The position numbers and the translations under genes are program-made. From NCBI GenBank assembly GCA_964354225.1, contig CAYGZC010000094.1, positions 1-8,011 on the forward strand: 8,011 bases of DNA, written 5' to 3'. Shown in pieces: positions 1 through 6,045 of this stretch. The DNA comes from CAYGZC01 sp964354225. Lineage in GTDB: Bacteria; Bacteroidota; Ignavibacteria; UBA10030; SZUA-254. How positions within the stretch are numbered: position 1 is the stretch's first letter; every line of letters begins with the position of its first letter. The notes below the pieces were generated by a model. The model had not been told where the DNA came from, searched no databases, and saw nothing but the letters and a program-made list of their open reading frames with translations.

Positions 1-49
1 CAACTGTAAGCTTAAATTCTTTTGTGAACTTTCTCCTTGCTTCTAACAT
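1..49 (-). CDS. IS3-family transposase OrfA, N-terminal fragment
   Basis: Reading leftward from ATG at 49 gives 16 codons, M-L-E-A-R-R-K-F-T-K-E-F-K-L-T-V, and the frame is open at the edge. The motif RRKFTKEFK followed by hydrophobic residues is the hallmark start of IS3/IS911-type OrfA proteins. Their N-terminal helix-turn-helix binds the element's ends, and a downstream programmed frameshift usually joins OrfA to the DDE-catalytic OrfB. An AAAGGA ribosome-binding site lies 8 bases upstream (58-63). Nothing can be said about the integrity of the rest of the transposase. The family call is firm for so short a piece, but the subgroup is not. Confidence 0.75.
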   Translation of the reverse strand, partial: MLEARRKFTKEFKLTV

Positions 50-57
50 GAGACGTA

Positions 58-63
58 TCCTTT
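58..63 (-). promoter_or_regulatory. Ribosome-binding site of orfA
   Basis: AAAGGA on the minus strand, 8 bases before the ATG at 49. It supports this ATG as the real start. It directly follows the right arm of a hairpin at 65-83. Confidence 0.6.
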
Positions 64-64
64 C

Positions 65-83
65 TCCGAGCGTGACACTCGGA
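65..83 (-). promoter_or_regulatory. Hairpin just upstream of the orfA ribosome-binding site
   Basis: The arms TCCGAG and CTCGGA form a perfect 6-bp stem around a 7-base loop in which two further pairs (GT/AC) can form past one mismatch. It ends one base before the GAAAGGA leader of orfA. In several insertion sequences a leader hairpin limits transposase translation from transcripts entering from outside. That role is only inferred here. It is followed by no T-run, so it is not a canonical terminator on either strand. Confidence 0.4.
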
Positions 84-106
84 CATGGTGGTCTCACCTT
101 AAATAC

Positions 107-1339
107 TTATTTTCTTTGTCTCATGCAAGGGGTGCAGTCCATTGTCCAATTAAAACCCCCATCAGTTGTGCGAAGAATTCTTCCTTGCTCTCCCACCGCC
201 GTTCCCGTATTAGCATCTGTAAAGTGAATACTATTAAGATTAAAGCCTGTTCCACTTGACTGGTTTGTCCAACTTGTACCACCATCGGTTGTGTGAAGAA
301 TTGTTCCACCATCTCCAACCACCCACCCTATATTGATGTCAATAAAAAAGACGGCTTGAAGATCTTTAGTGGTCACATTCTTCTGACTCATCCAAGTTGC
401 TCCACCATTAGTTGTTCGAAGAATTACGCCATACCCACCCACAACAGTTCCTGTGTTAGCATCAGTGAACGAGACGCTATTCAGCTCATAAGTCGTTCCA
501 CTTGTTTGACTTGTCCAACTTGCACCGCCATCAGTGGTATGAAGAATTTTGCCACGCTCTCCTACCACCCATCCTGTGGTGGTATCGGTGAAATAGACAC
601 TCCATAAAAAATTAGACGTTTCACTCCCTTTGCTTGTCCAACTTGTACCACCATCAGTGGTGTGAAGAATATTGCCATTTCCTCCAACAATCCACCCTAT
701 ATTGGCATCGATGAAATAGACGCACCAGTGCCAGTATGATGGTCCACTCGACTGGATTGTCCAATTTGTACCACCGTCTCCTGTGTGGAGAATTGTACCG
801 TTAAAACCCACAGCAGTTCCTGTATTGGCATCGGTGAACGAGACGCTATTCAACTCATAAGTCGTTCCACTTGTTTGGCTTGTCCACAGAGCGCCGCCGT
901 TGGTGGTGCGAAGAATTGTTCCATGAGCTCCCACCGCCGTTCCTGTGTCGGCATCGGTGAATGAGACGCTATTTAGATTATAAGTCGTTCCACTTGTTTG
1001 ACTTGTCCAACTTGCACCGCCATCAGTGGTACGAAGAATAGTACCAGAATCTCCAACAATCGTCCCTGTGTTTGCATCGGTGAAGGAGATACCTCTGAGC
1101 GAGTTTGTAGTTCCACTTGATTGGTTTGTCCAACTTACACCGCCATCAGTCGTAAGAATAATAGAACCAAGATCTCCCACTGCTGTTCCTGTATTAACAT
1201 CGATGAAGGATATGTTATTGAGATGATTTCCTTGTGGGGAGGGATTTTGCCAGTACCAACCTGATTGAGTGTATGATTGGCTCAAAACAGTTAGCAATCC
1301 AGCAAATAAAAGAGTTAATGATTTGAATATGTGTTTCAT
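107..1339 (-). CDS. Secreted YCF48/BNR-like beta-propeller protein, 3' end cut off by an IS
   Basis: The protein has 410 residues. A signal peptide (about residues 1-25, Lys at 2 and 6 followed by LTLLFAGLLTVL) is followed by W-Y-W-Q-N-P-S-P-Q-G-N-H, the usual opening of these propellers. Nine blades follow, each ending in a variant of TTDGGxSW, with Trp at 70, 111, 152, 193, 234, 275, 316, 357 and 398: an exact 41-residue period with no indel. The family resembles photosystem II assembly factor YCF48 in fold, but in this group it is a generic secreted propeller, and a photosynthetic role is not implied. No sorting domain is present. From residue 400 the sequence (MDCTPCMRQRK) is encoded by the IS end, so the original C-terminus, probably with a T9SS signal, is lost. 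I chose the ATG at 1339 because AAGGA sits 7 bases before it. The upstream in-frame TTG at 1354 would place that site inside the gene. Whether a nine-blade fragment is still exported is unknown. Confidence 0.85.
   Translation of the reverse strand: MKHIFKSLTLLFAGLLTVLSQSYTQSGWYWQNPSPQGNHLNNISFIDVNTGTAVGDLGSIILTTDGGVSWTNQSSGTTNSLRGISFTDANTGTIVGDSGTILRTTDGGASWTSQTSGTTYNLNSVSFTDADTGTAVGAHGTILRTTNGGALWTSQTSGTTYELNSVSFTDANTGTAVGFNGTILHTGDGGTNWTIQSSGPSYWHWCVYFIDANIGWIVGGNGNILHTTDGGTSWTSKGSETSNFLWSVYFTDTTTGWVVGERGKILHTTDGGASWTSQTSGTTYELNSVSFTDANTGTVVGGYGVILRTTNGGATWMSQKNVTTKDLQAVFFIDINIGWVVGDGGTILHTTDGGTSWTNQSSGTGFNLNSIHFTDANTGTAVGEQGRILRTTDGGFNWTMDCTPCMRQRK
129..141 (-). repeat. Terminal inverted repeat of the IS3-family element (outer 13 bases)
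   Basis: Minus strand 141 to 129 reads TGGACTGCACCCC. It begins with TG as IS3-family ends do and shares the ACTGCACCC core remembered from IS150. Immediately outside it, the propeller gene is still in frame and its blade pattern is intact up to the Trp-Thr of the last repeat. The pattern breaks exactly here. The partner repeat is not in the window, so the call rests on resemblance and position. Confidence 0.6.
146..1252 (-). repeat. Nine tandem 123-base coding repeats (propeller blades)
   Basis: Nine in-frame units of exactly 123 bases (41 codons) make up almost the whole propeller gene. Some copies remain very similar at DNA level. The 52 bases at 488-539 are identical to 980-1031, exactly four units (492 bases) away, and the stretches 446-493 and 815-862 differ at about four positions. 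This suggests recent duplication or gene conversion among blades. Confidence 0.8.
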
Positions 1340-1346
1340 ATTTATT

Positions 1347-1351
1347 TCCTT
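1347..1351 (-). promoter_or_regulatory. Ribosome-binding site deciding the start at 1339
   Basis: AAGGA, seven bases before ATG 1339. It lies just inside the possible TTG start at 1354, which itself has no such site in front of it, so the shorter protein is preferred. Confidence 0.6.
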
Positions 1352-1382
1352 CAAATGTTAAAATTAAATTGATATCTCAATT

Positions 1383-4300
1383 TCATCTCAGTAATAAAAG
1401 TTTTCTTGTTTGCGTAAACGTGCCTGCTTGTATTCTGTAAAAATAAATACCGCTCGGTAACTTATTAGCATTGAATTCCACCGACTTGTATCCTGCATCC
1501 TGAATCCCATCCACTAACGTTGCCACTTCTTGCCCAAGTAAGTTGTATACCTTCAATGTTACAAACGACTCTCTCGGCAACTCAAAGCGGATCGTTGTGC
1601 TGGGATTGAAAGGGTTGGGATAGTTTTGCCCAAGCGAGAACTCTTTCGGTATGGCGTCCACATTTCTTTTTACATCCAACGACCCTTCCAATCGTATAAG
1701 TTGCAGCGAATCCTCCGGTAAACCAATTGGCACTTCCGATTGATCATAATACAGCGATAGCTCACAACTAAATTCACTGCCACCTTCTGCCTTAATCTCA
1801 TACACTCGCTGCACGGTTGAAGAAGTGTCACTAACTACACGAGGACGCGGAATACCAAACACCCATTTTGAAAATTCTTTTATGCTGTCGGCGATGATGG
1901 TATTAGTCGCTGTGTCTACACGGCTTGGGATTACAGTCCATTGATCTCCAAAACTTGAGGGAGTCGTATCTGGATATGTAGTTATCGTGATAAAAGATGG
2001 ATATGTACCTGAGCCATCAAACTTGATAAAAGAACTCTGACTCTCAAAATTGTACGGCTCCAATGTACTCGGTTCTATGTTCCGTTTGATTGTACCTCGG
2101 AGAAACTTCCCCGGTCCTACCAATGCCTGCGGGAAGGATGCCGTGACGAAAACCGTATCGCTCCTTCTCAGCGACACATCACCAACCATCGTGCATTGAT
2201 TTTGGACAGTGAAATTACCCTGACTACTCATTGTTGAAGTTGTATCGAACATGAGATTATAGAAATTACCTGCCATCGTTCCACCGCCGCTAAATAATAC
2301 CATAGAGTGATATGGTATAAATCCTTCATCACTTAATTTGATAGCGTTTGGTTTTGAGAGATATGCAAATCGCTCATTGCTTCCGCCGGGTTGAATCGTC
2401 CAGTTACCGCCGACAATGATAGTTGTTGCCGCAGGTGGGCGGATTTCAAGCGTACCGTAAACAGTTACATCTGCAAGAACAACGAAGCGGGGTAGAGCGT
2501 CAGTGATTGTAAGTCTTCCACCAGAGAGAATATTTAGTGATGCAATCACAATTTGCTGCTGTACTGAATCAATAATGGGACTATGAGTTGCAGGGGCGAT
2601 AATAACACTATCTCCAGGGAGTGGAATCCCAACAGGCGTCCAGTTGGTAGGATTGTGCCACGACGAATCGTATAATCCAACCCATGTCCAGGTTTTGGGA
2701 TTGAGAGGAGAAATTGCAGCACACAGGATTTTACTTCCACAACCCACTGCATACGCTATCCAACCATCTCCAGATTTTACAAGTGTTCCATCGGATAGTC
2801 CATAAACAGTTGGATTTTCCCACGAAGACCATTTTTCTCCTCCATTTATCGTGTAAAGAATCACACCAGTTCCACTAACTGCCACAGCAAATTGAAAGTT
2901 CGCAATAGAAACACTCTCTAGAGTGATGCTTTTCGTATCAAAATTTACAGTGTGCCAACTCTCCCCTGCATCTGTTGAGCGAAGAATCCCTAAATTTTCT
3001 CCAACAGCAAATCCAAGGTTCTTGACATAAAAATCCACAGCCGTAAATCTAATATTTGTTTCGAATTGAACATTCCAACTCACTCCACCATCTGTTGAAC
3101 GAATAATTTTTCCACTGCGCTCCCAAACCAATGATTCATGTCCAACAGCGACTGCAGTGTTTGAATCTAAGAAAGAAACTCCATATAGATCGAAATCAAA
3201 ATTAGTAACCTGTTTTGTCCAATGATTGCCGCCATCGGTGGTTCGTAAAATTGTACCATTACGTCCGACAACCAAGCCTACACTATCACTTAAAAACGAA
3301 ATACTCTCAAGGTATTCATCAATAAAATTTTGTTGAATATTCCAGCTGTCACCTGCGTTAGTTGTTTTAAGGATCATTCCACCATAAATGCCCACAGAAT
3401 AAGCAATGTTTGCACTACTAAAATAAACATCTGTAAACAAGTGGCCTGGATCATTATATTTCTCAACCCACGTCAGTCCACCGTTGGTTGTTTTGGATAT
3501 TTTACCTCCCGTGGCTAATCCTAGTTTATTATCTGAAAAACTTACTGCTAAAAAAAAATCCGTAATACCGTTAGTCTGCTTTTGCCAGGCTATGCCTCCA
3601 TCTGTAGTTCTGAATATGTCTCCGTCTTCTCCGACAGCAGTACCGATATATCGATCAAAAAATGATAATCCATTTAATAAAGTGTTAATAGTTGCTTTAT
3701 GTTCCCATGTTAAACCCATATTCGTTGAGCGGGCAACATGTCCATGATATCCGGAGATTGTAGCAACGCTATCGTCATGTATTACAATTTTTCTGTTATA
3801 AATCCCTTCATTTATTGAAACATTATTCCACGATAATCCACCATCAGTCGTGCGTAAAAGCTTTCCATCAGATTGAGATATTAGACCAACCTGAGTATTG
3901 AAAAAAGCCACAGTTCTCAATGGACCAATTGTGTCGCTTATAGTGATATTCAACCATGTATCCCCGCCATTCGTCGTACGCAAGATAATTCCTCCCCAGC
4001 CATACGATTGAAGTTCATACCATCCAACTATAATACCCGTATCTGGGTTGATATAAAAAACATCCCAAAGTTTACCATTGATGGAATCGGGAATGTTCGT
4101 ATACTGACGAATCCATTGTTTTCCTCCGTTTGTAGTCTTAAAAATCTCACCATCATAACCAACGATTGTACCTCGAAGGGAGTCGAGAAAATGAATACCC
4201 ATAACCCACCAGCACGAATCGATGCTAATTCGCATCCAAGTATCACCAGTATTAGTGGTCTTTAGAATTGACCCCGGTGTACCTACTATATAACCTATGT

Positions 4301-4847
4301 GGTCCGTTGGAAAACATACTCTCGTATACCACGTGAAAGTTCCAGCAACCTTATTGCTAACCGACCATGTAAGTCCACTATTGGAAGTCCGTATTACTGT
4401 TCCTCCTATCCCAACCGCAATTACATTATTTTCATCAAACATGTGAACATCTTCCAAGTGATTCCCCTGCGGCAGCGGATTCAACCATTGCCAGCTTGAA
4501 AAACCATCTGGCAATTGTTCTGCTTGGGGGCTCACATCTGAATGCATCTTTTTATATTCACTAAGGAACTTACGCCTCTCATCTCCCTTCATTTTTAAAA
4601 GCTTCTCTCTCAACATTACCTCGCTTCTTGTATACATATCGTTACCTAATTCCGAATTTTTACTCCGCAGGCTCATATCTGACGGATTCAGCCACTGCCA
4701 GCTCGTGAAGTCGCTGTCGGTTATGGAGGAGGTAAGCGGCGGGCTGAGGAATCGTTCTTTCAGTGATTGACCCTTTGCGCTAACAAATAAACTACCGATG
4801 ATCAGAATAAATCCCAAAATATTTAAAACATATTTGCTGATTTTCAT
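1383..4847 (-). CDS. Large T9SS-secreted YCF48-like propeller protein with type A sorting domain
   Basis: The protein has 1154 residues. In order: a signal peptide (about 1-27, hydrophobic core LNILGFILIIGSLFV); a first SWQWLNP motif (49-55); a hydrophilic, charged segment (about 60-110); a second SWQWLNPLPQGN (118-129); then about 13 YCF48/BNR-like blades with (R/K)(T/S)T(D/N)xG..W signatures ending at Trp 161, 204, 245, 298, 340, 381, 421, 460, 502, 543, 591, 631 and 673. Next comes a segment typical of T9SS cargo, W..NPTNWTPVGIPLPGDSVII (about 730-750), a beta-rich region, and the T9SS type A sorting domain (about 1069-1154). The latter has GQNYPNPFNPSTTIRFELP, a V-Y-N-L-L-G-Q-E-V strand, LPSGIYFYRI and a basic tail. 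T9SS cargo is exported by Sec, passes the outer membrane and is usually surface-anchored or released. Ligand and function are unknown. The start is well set: AGAGG lies 6 bases before the ATG. Blades are far more diverged than in the neighbouring nine-blade gene. Confidence 0.9.
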   Translation of the reverse strand: MKISKYVLNILGFILIIGSLFVSAKGQSLKERFLSPPLTSSITDSDFTSWQWLNPSDMSLRSKNSELGNDMYTRSEVMLREKLLKMKGDERRKFLSEYKKMHSDVSPQAEQLPDGFSSWQWLNPLPQGNHLEDVHMFDENNVIAVGIGGTVIRTSNSGLTWSVSNKVAGTFTWYTRVCFPTDHIGYIVGTPGSILKTTNTGDTWMRISIDSCWWVMGIHFLDSLRGTIVGYDGEIFKTTNGGKQWIRQYTNIPDSINGKLWDVFYINPDTGIIVGWYELQSYGWGGIILRTTNGGDTWLNITISDTIGPLRTVAFFNTQVGLISQSDGKLLRTTDGGLSWNNVSINEGIYNRKIVIHDDSVATISGYHGHVARSTNMGLTWEHKATINTLLNGLSFFDRYIGTAVGEDGDIFRTTDGGIAWQKQTNGITDFFLAVSFSDNKLGLATGGKISKTTNGGLTWVEKYNDPGHLFTDVYFSSANIAYSVGIYGGMILKTTNAGDSWNIQQNFIDEYLESISFLSDSVGLVVGRNGTILRTTDGGNHWTKQVTNFDFDLYGVSFLDSNTAVAVGHESLVWERSGKIIRSTDGGVSWNVQFETNIRFTAVDFYVKNLGFAVGENLGILRSTDAGESWHTVNFDTKSITLESVSIANFQFAVAVSGTGVILYTINGGEKWSSWENPTVYGLSDGTLVKSGDGWIAYAVGCGSKILCAAISPLNPKTWTWVGLYDSSWHNPTNWTPVGIPLPGDSVIIAPATHSPIIDSVQQQIVIASLNILSGGRLTITDALPRFVVLADVTVYGTLEIRPPAATTIIVGGNWTIQPGGSNERFAYLSKPNAIKLSDEGFIPYHSMVLFSGGGTMAGNFYNLMFDTTSTMSSQGNFTVQNQCTMVGDVSLRRSDTVFVTASFPQALVGPGKFLRGTIKRNIEPSTLEPYNFESQSSFIKFDGSGTYPSFITITTYPDTTPSSFGDQWTVIPSRVDTATNTIIADSIKEFSKWVFGIPRPRVVSDTSSTVQRVYEIKAEGGSEFSCELSLYYDQSEVPIGLPEDSLQLIRLEGSLDVKRNVDAIPKEFSLGQNYPNPFNPSTTIRFELPRESFVTLKVYNLLGQEVATLVDGIQDAGYKSVEFNANKLPSGIYFYRIQAGTFTQTRKLLLLR
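4461..4498 (-). repeat. Leader cassette, copy B (encodes SWQWLNPLPQGN)
   Basis: This 38-base stretch matches 7237-7274 in the YidD-fusion gene at 33 of 38 positions. Here the similarity continues on the C-terminal side (NPLPQGNHLEDV versus NPLPHGNTVDDV), into the first propeller strand. Confidence 0.65.
4683..4718 (-). repeat. Leader cassette, copy A (encodes FTSWQWLNP)
   Basis: This 36-base stretch in the large propeller gene matches 7252-7287 in the YidD-fusion gene at 33 of 36 positions. At protein level the similarity continues on its N-terminal side (TSSITDSDFTSWQWLNP here, PSSTLDSGFTSWQWLNP there). A second copy lies about 200 bases downstream in the same gene. Confidence 0.65.
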
Positions 4848-4853
4848 AGGTTA

Positions 4854-4858
4854 CCTCT
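4854..4858 (-). promoter_or_regulatory. Ribosome-binding site of the large propeller gene
   Basis: AGAGG on the minus strand, within AAAGAGG, six bases before ATG 4847. It is the clearest such site in the cluster. Confidence 0.6.
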
Positions 4859-4892
4859 TTTTATTGTTCAAATATTGTTAAACGATTTACTT

Positions 4893-6014
4893 TCATTTTA
4901 TCTCAAATATGTTAAACTTAACGCCAACTTTAAAAACAACCTGCCCTTTTAAACCATCCCAATCGGTTGATAATGGTAATTTTCCTGTCGGCATTTTATT
5001 TATTCCGTTATAACATAATCCAACTTCCAGCATCCAACTCGGTAAAAATGATGGTAGGTAGAAGTACGATATATTTATTGCCCAGGTTGGTCTGTCGAAG
5101 CGCTGAGAGATTGTGTGTTTAAAGCTATTTTGCTGAATATCGTTTAGATATTCTTCACGAAGCAATTCAGCTTTTTCGTAGAAACTCATGTATCGGAATT
5201 CACAACCTATCCCCAACCCGTGTAACTCTTCCCAATCATTTGGATTGAAGAAGACATATCGAGCACCAATCCCGAATGTTGAAAAATTCAACCAAGATTT
5301 TTGAGGTATCTCTTTTACCTTTTCTATATCACCCGAATTTAAATTTGTCGTTGTAACATAATCAAATTTCGGTCTGCCTGCATACCATCCATATTCCGCA
5401 AACCCCTCTATTTGAATAGAATGCGAAAGAAAGATGCCGGTGGTAATTTTTGGCATCCAACCAAATTCGTATTCAGATTTTCCTTGACTTGATAAAGTTC
5501 CTCCAATGCTAAATTCAGTACCTAAGTACCAAAAGGAGTTTTTCGCTCTTTCTCTCATATCATCCATCTCTAAAATATTAGTTGTATCTGGTTTAGGTTT
5601 TTCTTCTTGAACGAACTCGATAGGCACCTTACCTTCCACAGGTTTTGTTTCTTCACTAGTAGGGAAGATACTCATAATATCCGCACATCCCGATAAACAC
5701 GAAAGAAAGTCCCAGAAGGATGAATCATCAGAAGATTTTTCTTCTTCTTTTTGTTCTGCCCTTGGCTCAGCTTTTGGGACGCGAACTGTTTTCGTCTCTT
5801 CTTTTTTCGGTTCTTTTCGATCCCGGTTCTTACGTGATGTATCTATCTGACAGGAAATCTCGATAGAATTATACCCATAGTTATCAGTACCATCCAATAT
5901 AGAAACCAAAGGAGTGGATATAAGATATTGATCGCAAAGGATTTCTCCCCAAAAGAAAAATGTTCCCATCGTTAGAATGGTGTAACGCATTAACCTTAAC
6001 ATTGAATTCCCCAT
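4893..6014 (-). CDS. Probable outer-membrane beta-barrel protein with charged N-terminal linker
   Basis: I do not recognise a named family. The protein has 373 residues from the first ATG. A hydrophobic N-terminus (about 9-27, TILTMGTFFFWG) is a plausible though imperfect signal peptide. Residues about 60-96 are extremely rich in Lys, Glu and Arg, followed by a short apolar Cys-containing patch (SFWDFLSCLSGC, 99-110) and a second acidic/Pro segment to about 145. From about 160 to the end, alternating aromatic and polar strands (FWYLGTEFSIGG, IQIEGFAEYGWY, TFGIGARYVFF, GLGIGCEFRYMSFYE, WMLEVGLCYNG) and a final strand VVFKVGVKFNIF look like a small outer-membrane barrel. No ribosome-binding site precedes the ATG at 6014. 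The ATG at 6002 has GGGGA six bases before it and may be the true start (369 residues). It lies 31 bases after the YidD gene and 45 before the large propeller, so it is probably co-expressed. It could be an envelope assembly or transport component, but the role is unknown. Confidence 0.75.
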   Translation of the reverse strand: MGNSMLRLMRYTILTMGTFFFWGEILCDQYLISTPLVSILDGTDNYGYNSIEISCQIDTSRKNRDRKEPKKEETKTVRVPKAEPRAEQKEEEKSSDDSSFWDFLSCLSGCADIMSIFPTSEETKPVEGKVPIEFVQEEKPKPDTTNILEMDDMRERAKNSFWYLGTEFSIGGTLSSQGKSEYEFGWMPKITTGIFLSHSIQIEGFAEYGWYAGRPKFDYVTTTNLNSGDIEKVKEIPQKSWLNFSTFGIGARYVFFNPNDWEELHGLGIGCEFRYMSFYEKAELLREEYLNDIQQNSFKHTISQRFDRPTWAINISYFYLPSFLPSWMLEVGLCYNGINKMPTGKLPLSTDWDGLKGQVVFKVGVKFNIFEIK

Positions 6015-6045
6015 GTATAAGTTTTATTTTATTATTTAAATTGAA

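Larger units (their letters stand above)
1..141 (-). mobile_element. End of an IS3-family insertion sequence (runs off left edge)
   Basis: Two signals define this element. The minus strand from 49 down encodes the start of a typical IS3-family OrfA. About 90 bases upstream, at 141, the minus strand reads TGGACTGCACCCC, which resembles the terminal inverted repeats of IS150-type IS3-family elements (starting TG, then ACTGCACCC). The distance from terminus to orfA start is normal for this family. The insertion lies inside a propeller gene: reading into the element replaces that gene's C-terminus with eleven element-encoded residues and a stop. Element and host genes point the same way, so host transcription should read into the element. 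The other end, and therefore the target duplication, lies outside the window. The exact boundary is inferred from similarity and could be off by a base or two. Confidence 0.75.

Noticed and set aside
24..227. Plus-strand open frame across the IS end and propeller
   Set aside because: It has no ribosome-binding site or recognisable protein and crosses the IS/gene junction. It is the antisense shadow of the minus-strand genes. The same holds for the other plus-strand frames within 293-4499.
146..1252. Periodic repeats considered as a CRISPR array or satellite
   Set aside because: The period is 123 bases, in frame throughout, and encodes TTDGGxSW propeller blades. There are no short direct repeats with unique spacers.
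107..1339. Photosystem II assembly (true YCF48/HCF136) function for the propellers
   Set aside because: These are tandem, secreted, sorting-domain-associated proteins with no photosynthesis context. Only the blade fold is shared.
1340..1354. TTG start giving five more residues to the nine-blade propeller
   Set aside because: A good AAGGA site lies inside those codons at the right distance for the ATG at 1339, and the TTG has none of its own.
4861..4880. TTGTT/AATATTGTT repeat between the barrel gene and the large propeller, considered as a terminator
   Set aside because: It is a short direct repeat of ATTGTT rather than a GC-rich stem followed by T residues, and it overlaps the run-up to the next ribosome-binding site.
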